Counted from the first letter of the stretch, positions 16,635 to 25,945 are shown. The stretch: DNA of 64,000 bases from Desulfatitalea tepidiphila (GCF_001293685.1 NZ_BCAG01000003.1:1922001-1986000); one strand, 5' to 3'. Translations and numbers: made by a program. Notes: generated from the sequence alone by a model not told the origin.

Positions 16635-18068
16635 TCAGGAACAATAACGCGTTAACATCTGCCCGATCTCTTTGGGGCTGAATATCTCCGTAACCAAACC
16701 CTTCTCCACTACAGGTGTGATGGTGGTCGGCAAGATGCATTTTTCCAATTGGGGTGCGACGATTTGACCACCGTTCTCCTTAACTTTTTCCAAACCCTGC
16801 ATGGTGCCTATCTCGCATCCGGAAAGCAACACGATCACGACACGATCCAAATAGAGTTCTGAAACAGCACCCAGCAATCGATCGAAATTGGTGGATCCAT
16901 CGGCATGTGGGGTTGGATCGGCGTCTTTAAAAACCCAAACGGCTTCATCCAGGTCGATATCGATGGCCCGCTCGCTGGTACCGATGTAACAGCGCCCCGC
17001 GCATAAACGGGCACCCGCCTGAAAAGGCATGACGTCGAACCGGCTGCGAACATTTAAATATTCAGACAAGGTTGGCGCGAAAGGGGGCGGTATGGATTGC
17101 AATGACAACAGGCATGCCGAAGGCTTGCTGGGCAAGGAAGTAATCAGGTTGACCATTTCCAAGTGCCCCCCGACGCCGGAAATGGCAATCATTAATTTCT
17201 CGCAAGGCTTCTTTTCGTTGACCTTGATGTAGTCATCCGCTGTCAGTTTTGGAGGCCGTACGCGCTGAAAACGCTTGATGTTTGCCGTGACCGCCAGTTG
17301 GACCCGATCGACCATTCGTTGTTGTTGCTGGACGATGTTGCGGTTTTTCACGGGCTTGCTCATGAAATCGACCGCGCCGAGGTTCAAAAACGATAGAATC
17401 GTTGCATAAGAAGAAGGGCCTAAATTGCTCATGATCAGCACCGGGCAGGGGCTTTCGATCATAATGTGTTTCAAGGCGGTACTGCCGTCCATGACCGGCA
17501 TATTGACATCCATGGTGATCAAATCAGGAGAGAGCTCTTTCATTTTAGACAATGCTTCCTCTCCATTTTTGGCACTTCCGATCACTTCGATGCCAGGGTC
17601 GGCCGACAACATGCTGTTCAGAATCTTGGACATGATGGCGCTGTCGTCGACGATCAGCACGCGCAATTTCCGACTGGCTTCCGCCTCAGGCGCTGCGGGT
17701 GCTTCACGCCTGGTCTGGGCCTGTTCATCGGCCATGCGGGCCGCTTCCATGAGCAGGAACTGGTAAGGCTCCTTTATCGTTCGCGGCGAAGATGCAGAGG
17801 CATCCAGGGTTTCAAACTGCCCACTGGGCCAGCCTAGAATTGTAAGAAATGCTTTTGTACCCGATATCGCCCCGCATTGGGCATGAACGATGTCACCGTC
17901 CTGGATGTATATATTGCCCTGATTTTGGTCCTGCCGCACACGGACACAAATACTGGTGCCCGCCAGACAACACATTTGAATAATATCTGTGAGTTGAATG
18001 TTGCGCAGGGTCCCAGCGAATCCACCACCGCCTTGATCCTGGTTAGGGCTTTTCAAATGGTCGGTCAT
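16635..18068 (-). CDS. DUF4388-REC-CheB-like protein, whole catalytic triad lost
   Basis: 477 aa. An N-terminal DUF4388-type domain (about 15-110: FAGTLRNIQLTDIIQMCCLAG; IYIQDGDIVHAQ) is followed by a receiver (about 133-255: VLIVDDSAIMSK; phospho-Asp in LITMDVNMPVMDG; DFMSKPV) and a CheB_methylest-like domain (about 290-477). All three catalytic positions are gone: GASTGG is ISGVGGH, QHMP is LQSIP, and GMGNDG is SGCEIG. The fold appears kept but it cannot be an active methylesterase by the known mechanism. It lies between CheA (17 bp upstream) and the first CheB-like gene, so it is an integral part of the pathway. Confidence 0.87.
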   Translation of the reverse strand: MTDHLKSPNQDQGGGGFAGTLRNIQLTDIIQMCCLAGTSICVRVRQDQNQGNIYIQDGDIVHAQCGAISGTKAFLTILGWPSGQFETLDASASSPRTIKEPYQFLLMEAARMADEQAQTRREAPAAPEAEASRKLRVLIVDDSAIMSKILNSMLSADPGIEVIGSAKNGEEALSKMKELSPDLITMDVNMPVMDGSTALKHIMIESPCPVLIMSNLGPSSYATILSFLNLGAVDFMSKPVKNRNIVQQQQRMVDRVQLAVTANIKRFQRVRPPKLTADDYIKVNEKKPCEKLMIAISGVGGHLEMVNLITSLPSKPSACLLSLQSIPPPFAPTLSEYLNVRSRFDVMPFQAGARLCAGRCYIGTSERAIDIDLDEAVWVFKDADPTPHADGSTNFDRLLGAVSELYLDRVVIVLLSGCEIGTMQGLEKVKENGGQIVAPQLEKCILPTTITPVVEKGLVTEIFSPKEIGQMLTRYCS

Positions 18069-18085
18069 AGTTGATCTTTTCTTCG

Positions 18086-21000
18086 CTATATCGCAGCGGC
18101 TTTCACGCGTTTGGCATGTTGATCGATAGCCATGTAGACCAGGTCGGATACATCCAATATCAAAGAAATGCTGCCGTCTCCTAAAATGGTTGCGCCGGAG
18201 AATCCGCTTTTTTCCTGCAGATAATCTTCCAGAGGTTTGATGACGACTTCTTCGCGTCCTTTGAGCTGATCCACGACGAGTCCCACTTGACGCGCGCCGG
18301 TATTGACCACGACCACGAACAGCTCTTCGGCGACAGTCTCGCTAAGCTGCATTTTAAACAACTGCGCCAGGCGAATTAACGGAAGTGTCGTCTCCCTTAA
18401 AGAGTAAATTTCCAATCCTTCTATGGTGGATATGTCGCTCTTGCGGATGCGGATGGTCTCGTCCACGGCAGACAGTGGAATTGTGAAAAGTTCATTGCCG
18501 ATCCGGACCATAAGCGCCTGAATAATGGCAAGGGTCAGCGGAATCTTGATTCTGAACAGCGCCCCCCGGCCGGGCCGGCCCTCGATTTCAAGCGTACCGT
18601 TGAGTTTTTCGATGTTGTCTTTGACAACATCCATTCCCACGCCGCGCCCCGACGTATGGGTGACCTCATCGGCTGTCGAAAAGCCGGGTCTGGTGATCAG
18701 TGCCACCCAGTCATCGTCATCCATGCGCTCGGCGGTTTCAGGGTCGACGATTCCCTGGTTCAAGGCTTTGGCCTTTATCTTTGCGGCGTCGATACCCCGG
18801 CCGTCGTCGCTGACCTCGATGACCACATAGTTGCCCTCGTGATAGGCTTCGAGACGCAGAACGCCCGTTTCGTTTTTGCCTTTCCGCTGTCTTTCCTCTT
18901 TGGGTTCGATGCCGTGGTCCACGGCATTTCGGATGATATGAAGCAGAGGATCGGAAATTTGCTCGATGACCATTCGATCCAATTCGGTCTCTTCACCCTT
19001 GATATCCAGTTCTACCTTTTTGTTCGTATTTCGCACCAGGTCATAGACCACACGCGGATAGCGACTGAAAAGTTGTGCGATGGGAAGCATCCGGACCTTC
19101 ATGACGTTTTCCTGGAGCTCGGAAGTGACCCGGCCTAAAGATACGGTTGCCTCGTTGATGCGATTGGTCAAATCCTTGATCAACTGATTTTCGCGGCTAT
19201 CCAGCTTTTGGGCCTGTTTAAAAATGAGCTGCAACTCTCGCATCTCAAGAAAAAGCTGGTTGAAACCCGCGCGGGTAACGACCAACTCGCCGACCTGATT
19301 CATCAGGGTGTCAATTTTGCCGGCGTCCACCCGAATGCTCTGTTTAAAGTGCCGTTCTCGAAATTTGTCTGTCTGGCGCCTTCCCATGATCGAAGGGGAA
19401 CGGTGATCTTCTGACTCGGCAACCGTTTCCAATCGTTGTTCGGCCGGCGAAACCTTCGAGGCCAGAGGCAAGGGCGGCGAGGGAGAACGGGACGGCTGAA
19501 GTGTTGAGGTATCGGAGAACAGGAACGCTTCTACGGTATCTGTGCCGACTCCTCCGGCCGTTTCCGGTGACGCATGGACATCTTTCGAACCTATTGGATG
19601 GATGGCCGAGGATTCGCTTTCCGGAGTTTCATCGGAAAACAGCTCTTTAACTACGTCGAGCTGCGAATCAACAGTAAAATCCGTATTCACGTGCTCTTCA
19701 AACCGGGCGTCAAAGGCACTTTCCAACCGGGCCAAAAGACTTTGATCCTCGATGATGTCGTTTTCATAGGTTTCCAGTAGAACGGATGCGCCGTTGTCCT
19801 GGATATCACTTTCAGCATCTATCTCAATGGGCGTGGCGAGATCATCCACCGGGACCAATGGGTCCTCGATGGGAATTGATCCGACGGACGCGTTCGTTTC
19901 CAGATCGGACAGGGATTGTTCGGGCGCTACCGAGACAGCCCCCTCGGAGACGTCGCTCACAATAGGTTCTTCGGGAAGATCGAACAATTGTCTGACCCGA
20001 ATGGCATTACCGGCCATGACAATTCGGCACCAAGCGTCAATATCTTCGTCCGTTCCCGCTTCAATACCGTTTCGCAGCGCATCCACTGCGGCAATCCATT
20101 GATCGAAAATTGCCTTGAGTTCGTCATACTCCATGTAATTGGCGGAGGATTTGAGACGCGACAGCCACTCTTTGCCTCGTGCCAGCGCCCCATTGATGTC
20201 TGCTCCACGCTTCAGGCGTTCAGTCACCTGAACCAACTCTTTCAGACCTTCTTTGAGTTGGGATACGAAAATGGCGAACAGTTCTTTATCGTAGGACTCT
20301 TCATAGTAGGTCGGGGTGGCGACATTTTCGAACGCGTCCGCTTTGGATGGTTCATCGAATCGTTCCTCGATCGGTTTTGGCGTCACCAACGCTTCGATAC
20401 GCGCAGCCAGATCCCCTATTGTCGATTGTTCCTTCTGTGTATCGGATATCTCTTTGACCAATTGCGCAATGCGGTCATGGCCCTTTATCAGGGTGTCGAT
20501 GATCTCAAGGTCTGCGTTGAGTTTTTGCTGCCGGAGTAAATCCAACAAACTTTCCAGCTTGTGGGACAGTTCGGCGATACGCAACAATCCCAGATATTCC
20601 GCGGAACCTTTAATCGTATGCACCGAGCGAAACAAATCGTTAAGCACCTCGACGCTGTCGGGCTGCCTTTCCAGCAAGAGAAGATTGTGTTCGATCTCAT
20701 CGAGGTGTTCGCCGGCTTCTTCAATAAAATCTCCCAAAAGGCCATCGTCGGTTACTTCCGGAAAGACGACCTGTTCATCCGGTTCAACCGCCACATCCGG
20801 CGGTTGGACGGGGGCTTGGTCTTCGACTTCGACGGCATCGGTGCGCGCCTCCGGCGGTGTTTCCAGGACCATATTCTGGACGGCCGGGACCTTGGCGAAA
20901 AACTTTTTCACCCGCTCGATATTGGCCGACGTCACCTCCTTGGCGAATGCGTTCCAATCCCGAAGCTGGTCTGAAGGCATCCCCACATCCCACTCGGCAA

Positions 21001-21661
21001 CCACCTGCGACCACTTGGCATATATCTGCTTGAGCTTGTCGTACCCCATATAGTTGGCCGAAGAACTCAGCGTGTTGAGCCGATCCGCATACCGCCCCAG
21101 CACCGCATCGGCCGATTCCCCGGACAGCAGCTTGCCGGTCTCGTTCAACAACACCTGCAGACCATCGCGAAGTTGATCGACAAAGATACCGAACAACTCC
21201 TCGTCGTATTCATCTTCAAACGCCTCGCTCTCCCCTTCTGCCCCTGCATCGCCCTCGACCGTCTCCACCGACACCGGCGCAACGTGACCCAACCGACCCT
21301 CGATCCGAGATACCAGATCGTCTATCTCGACACGCTCGGTCTGATGCTTGGATAAATCATCCACCAATTGGCCAATCCGATCGTTGGCGGCAATCAATAT
21401 GTCGATTACCCCGGCGTCCACCTTGCGCTCGCCGCGACGCAACAAATCCAACAGGCTCTCAAGTTTGTGGGACAGCTCCGCTACACGCTCCAGCCCCAAA
21501 TACTCCGATGAACCCTTTATCGTATGAATCGAACGAAATATCTCGTTGAGCACATCCCCATCGTCGGGCTGCTGCTCCAATCGCAGCAAATTGCGCTCGG
21601 TCTCCTCTAAATGCTCTCCCGTCTCGATGATGAAATCCTGTAACAAGGAGTTGTCGATCAT
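18086..21661 (-). CDS. cheA: CheA histidine kinase with duplicated N-terminal Hpt modules
   Basis: 1191 aa, much longer than classic CheA (~650). The N-terminal ~570 residues consist of two similar halves. Each has an Hpt domain with the phosphorylatable His (His46 in RSIHTIKGSSEYLGL; second near 355 in RSVHTIKGSAEYLGL). Each is followed by an Hpt-like module in which the His position is not His (NTLSSSANYMGYDKL; SRLKSSANYMEYDEL). A low-complexity acidic linker (about 570-750) follows, then the P3 dimerisation helix pair (IDTLMNQVGELVVTRAG), the ATPase with N-box HIIRNAVDHGIEP, VSDDGRGID and GRGVGMDVV, and a C-terminal CheW-like P5 domain. There is no separate CheY-binding P2. Start ATG behind AGGAGA. 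Confidence 0.96.
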   Translation of the reverse strand: MIDNSLLQDFIIETGEHLEETERNLLRLEQQPDDGDVLNEIFRSIHTIKGSSEYLGLERVAELSHKLESLLDLLRRGERKVDAGVIDILIAANDRIGQLVDDLSKHQTERVEIDDLVSRIEGRLGHVAPVSVETVEGDAGAEGESEAFEDEYDEELFGIFVDQLRDGLQVLLNETGKLLSGESADAVLGRYADRLNTLSSSANYMGYDKLKQIYAKWSQVVAEWDVGMPSDQLRDWNAFAKEVTSANIERVKKFFAKVPAVQNMVLETPPEARTDAVEVEDQAPVQPPDVAVEPDEQVVFPEVTDDGLLGDFIEEAGEHLDEIEHNLLLLERQPDSVEVLNDLFRSVHTIKGSAEYLGLLRIAELSHKLESLLDLLRQQKLNADLEIIDTLIKGHDRIAQLVKEISDTQKEQSTIGDLAARIEALVTPKPIEERFDEPSKADAFENVATPTYYEESYDKELFAIFVSQLKEGLKELVQVTERLKRGADINGALARGKEWLSRLKSSANYMEYDELKAIFDQWIAAVDALRNGIEAGTDEDIDAWCRIVMAGNAIRVRQLFDLPEEPIVSDVSEGAVSVAPEQSLSDLETNASVGSIPIEDPLVPVDDLATPIEIDAESDIQDNGASVLLETYENDIIEDQSLLARLESAFDARFEEHVNTDFTVDSQLDVVKELFSDETPESESSAIHPIGSKDVHASPETAGGVGTDTVEAFLFSDTSTLQPSRSPSPPLPLASKVSPAEQRLETVAESEDHRSPSIMGRRQTDKFRERHFKQSIRVDAGKIDTLMNQVGELVVTRAGFNQLFLEMRELQLIFKQAQKLDSRENQLIKDLTNRINEATVSLGRVTSELQENVMKVRMLPIAQLFSRYPRVVYDLVRNTNKKVELDIKGEETELDRMVIEQISDPLLHIIRNAVDHGIEPKEERQRKGKNETGVLRLEAYHEGNYVVIEVSDDGRGIDAAKIKAKALNQGIVDPETAERMDDDDWVALITRPGFSTADEVTHTSGRGVGMDVVKDNIEKLNGTLEIEGRPGRGALFRIKIPLTLAIIQALMVRIGNELFTIPLSAVDETIRIRKSDISTIEGLEIYSLRETTLPLIRLAQLFKMQLSETVAEELFVVVVNTGARQVGLVVDQLKGREEVVIKPLEDYLQEKSGFSGATILGDGSISLILDVSDLVYMAIDQHAKRVKAAAI

Positions 21662-21819
21662 ACGTGTCTCCTATTCGTGGTCACCCGCCACAATAAGTCA
21701 ATCCAACGGTGCATCTCCGGTTTCTCAGATCGCCCCACACTGCATTAGCGCCCAGTGGGTTTCATTCAATCCGCTGCCGTGCCATGTGATGCTGTTCCCG
21801 GCGGGCGATCGGGAACACT

Positions 21820-22173
21820 TTAAAGGCTATTGATCAATTCCACGATGGCCTTGGCGTTGTGTTTGTTAACATAACCAACGGCGCCTAGACGCTTTGCGTC
21901 CTCGCTATACTTATCCTCGTCGAGATTGGACAAAAAAATAATTCTCGCCTCGGGATCCACAGCCAATATCTCCTTGGCCGCCTCAAACCCGTCCATTTCC
22001 CTCATGGTGATGTCCATGGTGACGATGTCGGGCCTTAAGGATTTGTACATTTCTACAGCATCCCTGCCATTTTTAGCTTCCCCGGCGACCATGTGCTGCT
22101 GGTCTTGAAGCGTCTGTTTGATCATTTTGCGCATGATCGAGGAATCATCGACAATCAATATCTTCTTGCCCAT
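21820..22173 (-). CDS. cheY: CheY-like single-domain response regulator
   Basis: 117 aa receiver with acidic pair ILIVDDSS, phospho-Asp in IVTMDITMREMDG, Ser in IIFLSNLDED and Lys in GYVNKHNA. There is no output domain. It lies between cheA and cheW, 158 bp upstream of cheA and 27 bp after cheW. It is probably the diffusible output, or a competitor for phosphate with the three CheB-like receivers. Confidence 0.93.
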   Translation of the reverse strand: MGKKILIVDDSSIMRKMIKQTLQDQQHMVAGEAKNGRDAVEMYKSLRPDIVTMDITMREMDGFEAAKEILAVDPEARIIFLSNLDEDKYSEDAKRLGAVGYVNKHNAKAIVELINSL

Positions 22174-22200
22174 GGATGTACACCCTGCAAATTGACCGGA

Positions 22201-22716
22201 TTATTTCACTTGCTGACGTTTTAATGCAGCAATCTTTTTAAATTCATCCACCACAAGGATACGGTTAAAATCCAGGATGGCCATCAGCTTTTGATCGAGT
22301 TTGCACACGCCGCTGATATACTGGCTTTTTAATGCACTGATGACCATTTCCGGCGGGGGTTGAACGGCACCTTGAGGAATTTTCAGCACGCGGGTCACCT
22401 GATCGACGATCACCCCCGTGACCCGTCCACCGATGTTGAGAATAATCGTCCAGGTCCCCGATCGATCGTCTTTATCGGATGGCATCAAGTTCAATCGTTT
22501 GCGCAAGTCAATGATGGGGATGATGTTACCCCGTAGATTGATGACGCCTTCGATGAAATCTGGTGAATCGGGTATCCCGGTAATCGGTATTTCCTTCAGG
22601 ATCTCCTGGACCATCAAGATGTCGACGCCGAAAAGCTCACCGGCCAGAACAAAGCCGACCATCTGGACTACATCTTCTGCTTCAGATTGCTTATCTATGG
22701 CGAGGCTCTCATTCAT
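22201..22716 (-). CDS. cheW: CheW-like scaffold protein
   Basis: 171 aa CheW domain (MVGFVLAGELFGVDILMVQEIL; GVINLRGNIIPIIDLRKRL), coupling CheA to receptors. The ATG at 22716 is chosen because AAGGAG lies 8 bases upstream and the ATGA overlaps the stop of the preceding CheB-like gene. An upstream GTG at 22722 would be only 2 bases from the ribosome site. No methyl-accepting receptor is encoded in the window, so the upstream partner is unknown. Confidence 0.95.
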   Translation of the reverse strand: MNESLAIDKQSEAEDVVQMVGFVLAGELFGVDILMVQEILKEIPITGIPDSPDFIEGVINLRGNIIPIIDLRKRLNLMPSDKDDRSGTWTIILNIGGRVTGVIVDQVTRVLKIPQGAVQPPPEMVISALKSQYISGVCKLDQKLMAILDFNRILVVDEFKKIAALKRQQVK

Positions 22717-23981
22717 ACGCACATCTCCTTGATTGACTTGTTTTGAGCCATTAGAAAAGCGTTGATAGCTCCGGCCATCTGTTTATCGCTGATCAGATTC
22801 GAAACATGATAGGTATCGATCGCCCTGACAGGCGTCTCTTTAAAAAGGCAGCTTCTCGGATCCTGCACGAATACCGTCCCTCCATTTCCCATGATGGCCC
22901 CGAGCCCGTCGATCCCGTCCACACCCGTTCCCGTCAGGATGACGCCGGCGGCATCTTCCTGCATGACTGTCGCTGCGGACCTCATCATGTGATCGATGGC
23001 ACCACCTTCGGAGGCACCGGCCGATGGAGCCAGTTGCAACCGGATCTGACCGTCCGCTTTGGTGACCTGGAAACGCTCGCAATCGGCCGACAAATAGCAA
23101 TTGCCGCCCTTCATGACCAGGCCGTCAGAAGCGCGGCCCACGGCCAACTGGCTGCATTGGTCCAGATATCGGACGAATCCATCTACATGATGAGGCGCTT
23201 GATGCATGATCGCGACATAGGCGGCCGGTATGTCAGCTTTAAGCCTCGGGATCACATTCAACAGCGCCCCGTATCCCCCCTCGGCCACGCCGAGAACCAC
23301 AACGCACTGACATGGTAGTTGGACGTCGGATTCTTTTGCGTTGTCCTTTGCAGGCCGCCTCAAATAGCGGATGGATTCGACCTGTACGCCTGACACCAAT
23401 CCAATTTTACGAAGGATTTCCTCCCGCTGGATGTTCAGATCGGCGCCTTTCACCTGGGAAGGCTTGGGCAAAAAGTCGATAGCCCCATATTTGAGGGAAT
23501 CGAATGTTTCCGTCGCCCCTTCCTTGGTCAAGGCGCTGATCATCACCGTGGGAATGGGATGGCTGATCATGATGTGTTTGAGTGTGGTCAAGCCATCCAT
23601 TACCGGCATATTAATGTCCAGCGTAATCACATCCGGACGCTCGGCTGCGATCATATCCAGGGCCATTTTTCCGTTCTCGGCCTCGCCGATGACTTTATTT
23701 TTACCGCTCGACTCGATAATGCCGCGCAACACTTTGCGAATCATCCTGGAATCATCGACGACGAGCACCTTGACTATTCTATCAGGTGCGGGGGCACCAC
23801 CAGATCGCGCATCGCCGTCGTCATGCAGGGCGGCTTGAGCGTTTTTCATGTATTGTCGGTTATTCAGAGTCACACATAGCATTTCATGACAGACGGAACA
23901 GGAGAACTTGTAGTCGCCCACCTTGATCAGGTTCTCATCGATATCATGCCGCGTGCCGCATTCTTCGCAGAACAGTATCAT
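22713..23981 (-). CDS. Zinc-ribbon/REC/CheB-like protein, nucleophile Ser replaced
   Basis: 422 aa. An N-terminal Cys4 ribbon (CEECGTRHDI ... CSVCHEML) at residues 1-40 is followed by a receiver at about 68-190 (VLVVDDSRMIRK; VITLDINMPVMDG; DFLPKPS) and a CheB_methylest-like domain at about 220-415. The catalytic His (IMHQAPHH) and Asp (TGTGVDGIDG) look kept, but the nucleophile site GASTGG reads GVAEGG, so Ser is Ala. It is probably not an active methylesterase. A similar ribbon starts the ParA protein of this cluster. The stop overlaps the cheW start (ATGA). Confidence 0.87.
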   Translation of the reverse strand: MILFCEECGTRHDIDENLIKVGDYKFSCSVCHEMLCVTLNNRQYMKNAQAALHDDGDARSGGAPAPDRIVKVLVVDDSRMIRKVLRGIIESSGKNKVIGEAENGKMALDMIAAERPDVITLDINMPVMDGLTTLKHIMISHPIPTVMISALTKEGATETFDSLKYGAIDFLPKPSQVKGADLNIQREEILRKIGLVSGVQVESIRYLRRPAKDNAKESDVQLPCQCVVVLGVAEGGYGALLNVIPRLKADIPAAYVAIMHQAPHHVDGFVRYLDQCSQLAVGRASDGLVMKGGNCYLSADCERFQVTKADGQIRLQLAPSAGASEGGAIDHMMRSAATVMQEDAAGVILTGTGVDGIDGLGAIMGNGGTVFVQDPRSCLFKETPVRAIDTYHVSNLISDKQMAGAINAFLMAQNKSIKEMCV

Positions 23982-24133
23982 TTAACTCGCCCTTATCATT
24001 ACAAATATGACATACTTGTCGGCCACAAAAAACCGGTTTCAGCAACGCGCCGATGTGCTCTTTTTAGGTATCGGTAATTTGGTCGGAATTCTTTAATGTG
24101 CAGGTGATAATTGATGGGATTGACACAGGACAA

Positions 24134-25222
24134 CTACACTTCGACGCGCTCATCCACCCTTCGCAAGCCTTCCATCAGCAATTCCATAAACATGCCGAGC
24201 TCCGGCATGGCCAACTCCTGCTCCGGCAATCCGGGTTCAAAATGAAAACGTCCTGTCTTCTCGGACAGAATGGCAAAAAAAGCCGATTTCCCCCTTTTGC
24301 GACCATATTTGGCCTGAACGACCGCGCCGCCGCGGAACATCACACTCGCCGGACCTTTCGATAGATTTAACCGTAAAGTGCCTGTTTTCAGGTTATAATT
24401 CAGCGTTTGAAACAACTCCACCGGCGGCATTTGGGCCAGCGTTCCGGTCATTCCGGATGAAAATTCTTTTGATATCAGAATGTTCGATTTTGCCAAGCGA
24501 CGTGAAAGCAATTTCGCGAAATACATCTGCAGAGGGGGGAAACGATTGAGCACCTTGAGGAAATCCTGCCCCCTGATAAATAGCACCGTGGTGGGCTCGA
24601 CGACCTTGATGGTGGCACCGACCGGATCGCCGCTGATCAGGCTCATTTCGCCAAAGACCTCACCATTGCGCAATTTTGTAATGCTGATACCATCCTCGTC
24701 GACGACGTTCACCAGACCGGAGAGGATTATGTATAAGTTCCTGCCGGGCTCCCCTTTTGAGATGATGCATTCATTACGAGTGTATTTTCTAAGGCGAAGG
24801 AGAGAAACGAAGTCCCGCAAGCTGACCTCATCGAGGGTCCTGAATATCGAAAAGTTGCTCAATAAGCTGGCAATGGTGGTCACATCGGTGCTGTGCTGCT
24901 TGATATCTTCAACAAGTGCGATGGAAGCACCCTTCTTGTGCTCCAGTCGTATCTCACTGTGGCACTCCCCGCATGAGATGATGCGATCTGGAATACGATC
25001 CACCCTTTCGTGTTCGACCAGGATCTTTGTCAGTTCCGCGATAAGTATCCTGCACTCTCTCCGGTTTGAGGGCAAATCGATGATCGCGGTCGAGATAAAC
25101 TTGCTTCCCTTGTTGTGTTCCAGGAGCAATGCATTGCCAGAAATTTTAAACTCGTCCCTCTTCTTGTAATAGGGGCACCCAAAAACATCTACAACTTTGA
25201 ATATGGCTTCACTGAAACTCAT
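24134..25222 (-). CDS. Cyclic-nucleotide-binding-like protein with Cys-rich N-terminus and C-terminal DUF4388
   Basis: 362 aa. An unassigned N-terminal region (1-115) carries single and paired Cys (FGCPYYKKRDEF; IISCGECHSEI). A cNMP-binding fold covers about 125-240 (IISKGEPGRNLYIILSGLVNVV; LRNGEVFGEMSLISGDPVGATIKV). The phosphate cassette reads GEMSLISGDPVGAT, close to the canonical GE(L/M)AL...RAA but without the Arg. A DUF4388 domain follows at about 265-350 (LFQTLNYNLKTGTLRLNL; VMFRGGAVVQAKYG). There is no HTH, so it is not a CRP-type regulator. Start ATG at 25222 with GGAAGG upstream; a TTG at 25234 is less likely. Probably first gene of the chemosensory run, 152 bp before the next gene. 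Confidence 0.8.
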   Translation of the reverse strand: MSFSEAIFKVVDVFGCPYYKKRDEFKISGNALLLEHNKGSKFISTAIIDLPSNRRECRILIAELTKILVEHERVDRIPDRIISCGECHSEIRLEHKKGASIALVEDIKQHSTDVTTIASLLSNFSIFRTLDEVSLRDFVSLLRLRKYTRNECIISKGEPGRNLYIILSGLVNVVDEDGISITKLRNGEVFGEMSLISGDPVGATIKVVEPTTVLFIRGQDFLKVLNRFPPLQMYFAKLLSRRLAKSNILISKEFSSGMTGTLAQMPPVELFQTLNYNLKTGTLRLNLSKGPASVMFRGGAVVQAKYGRKRGKSAFFAILSEKTGRFHFEPGLPEQELAMPELGMFMELLMEGLRRVDERVEV

Positions 25223-25307
25223 CTGGCCTTCCAAGAGCTGTTTGGATTTGAAATCAAAGCATGCATAACAACTTCCATCGGCTGTTGCAATGCAACACTA
25301 AAGCCTT

Positions 25308-25365
25308 TAACTGAATGATATTCATTAAACCCGACGTGGATGGGGCAGGTGACCGATGCCAAACG
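25308..25365 (+). repeat. 58-bp dispersed repeat, copy 1
   Basis: It aligns without gaps to 31367-31424, 51 of 58 positions identical by hand count, sharing the core TATTCATTAAACCCG. Both copies lie 90-140 bp upstream of minus-strand gene starts, in the same orientation. Confidence 0.75.
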
Positions 25366-25479
25366 ATTTTTTTATCAAACAACTTCTGACGGCGCCGTCC
25401 GGCAACCAATTTTTACGAGTCCATCAGCTTCTGGGGGGTATGACAACAATCGAAAAACACGGAGGGTCAAAAAAGAAAA

Positions 25480-25570
25480 GCCTGTGGGTGGGATTCCAGC
25501 ATTTTTAAAGCGCACCCTTACTTCACACCCATCCATACTTACAAAGCAACTGAAAGCCACACCCACAGGC
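25480..25570. repeat. Inverted repeat, 11-bp arms
   Basis: GCCTGTGGGTG at 25480-25490 and its exact complement CACCCACAGGC at 25560-25570, with a 69-bp interior. It may be a small palindromic element or a decayed terminal repeat. Confidence 0.5.
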
Positions 25571-25810
25571 CAAAACGGGTAATTTCTCGATTCAATTCGA
25601 TGCTGATGCAAATTTGAGTCAAACGAACCTATTTGTGCAAGGTATGGATTAGCGCACAATCAGTAAAAAAGCATGATTTATGCCAGCATTAAAATCCGAT
25701 TCCGGCTTAGCCAATTACATGATTATTTTACAATTCTGCAGTCCCGCAAAAGCTCCGGAATTGCCTCTTCCCATCATCCGGGGTAATCAGAATTCCAGTA
25801 TTTTCTATAG

Positions 25811-25826
25811 GTTCGGCATGCCGAAC
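25811..25826. repeat. Perfect 16-bp palindrome
   Basis: GTTCGGCATGCCGAAC reads the same on both strands. It is a possible dimeric-regulator site in the spacer between the two signalling blocks. Confidence 0.5.
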
Positions 25827-25926
25827 GTCGCCAGCAGGACCTTTCCAGGAATGCTTACGGCGTCATCAAATGTTCGAGCCGGAATCGATCAACAGGAAAT
25901 GTAAAAAGCGTTGGAGGCAACACCTT

Positions 25927-25945
25927 CCATGTCATTTTGACATGG
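25927..25945. promoter_or_regulatory. TGTCA-TTT-TGACA hairpin/operator
   Basis: CCATGTCA / TGACATGG, 8-bp arms around TTT, 59 bp past the stop of the sigma54 regulator gene. It could be a transcript-end hairpin (no T-run) or an operator. Confidence 0.4.
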
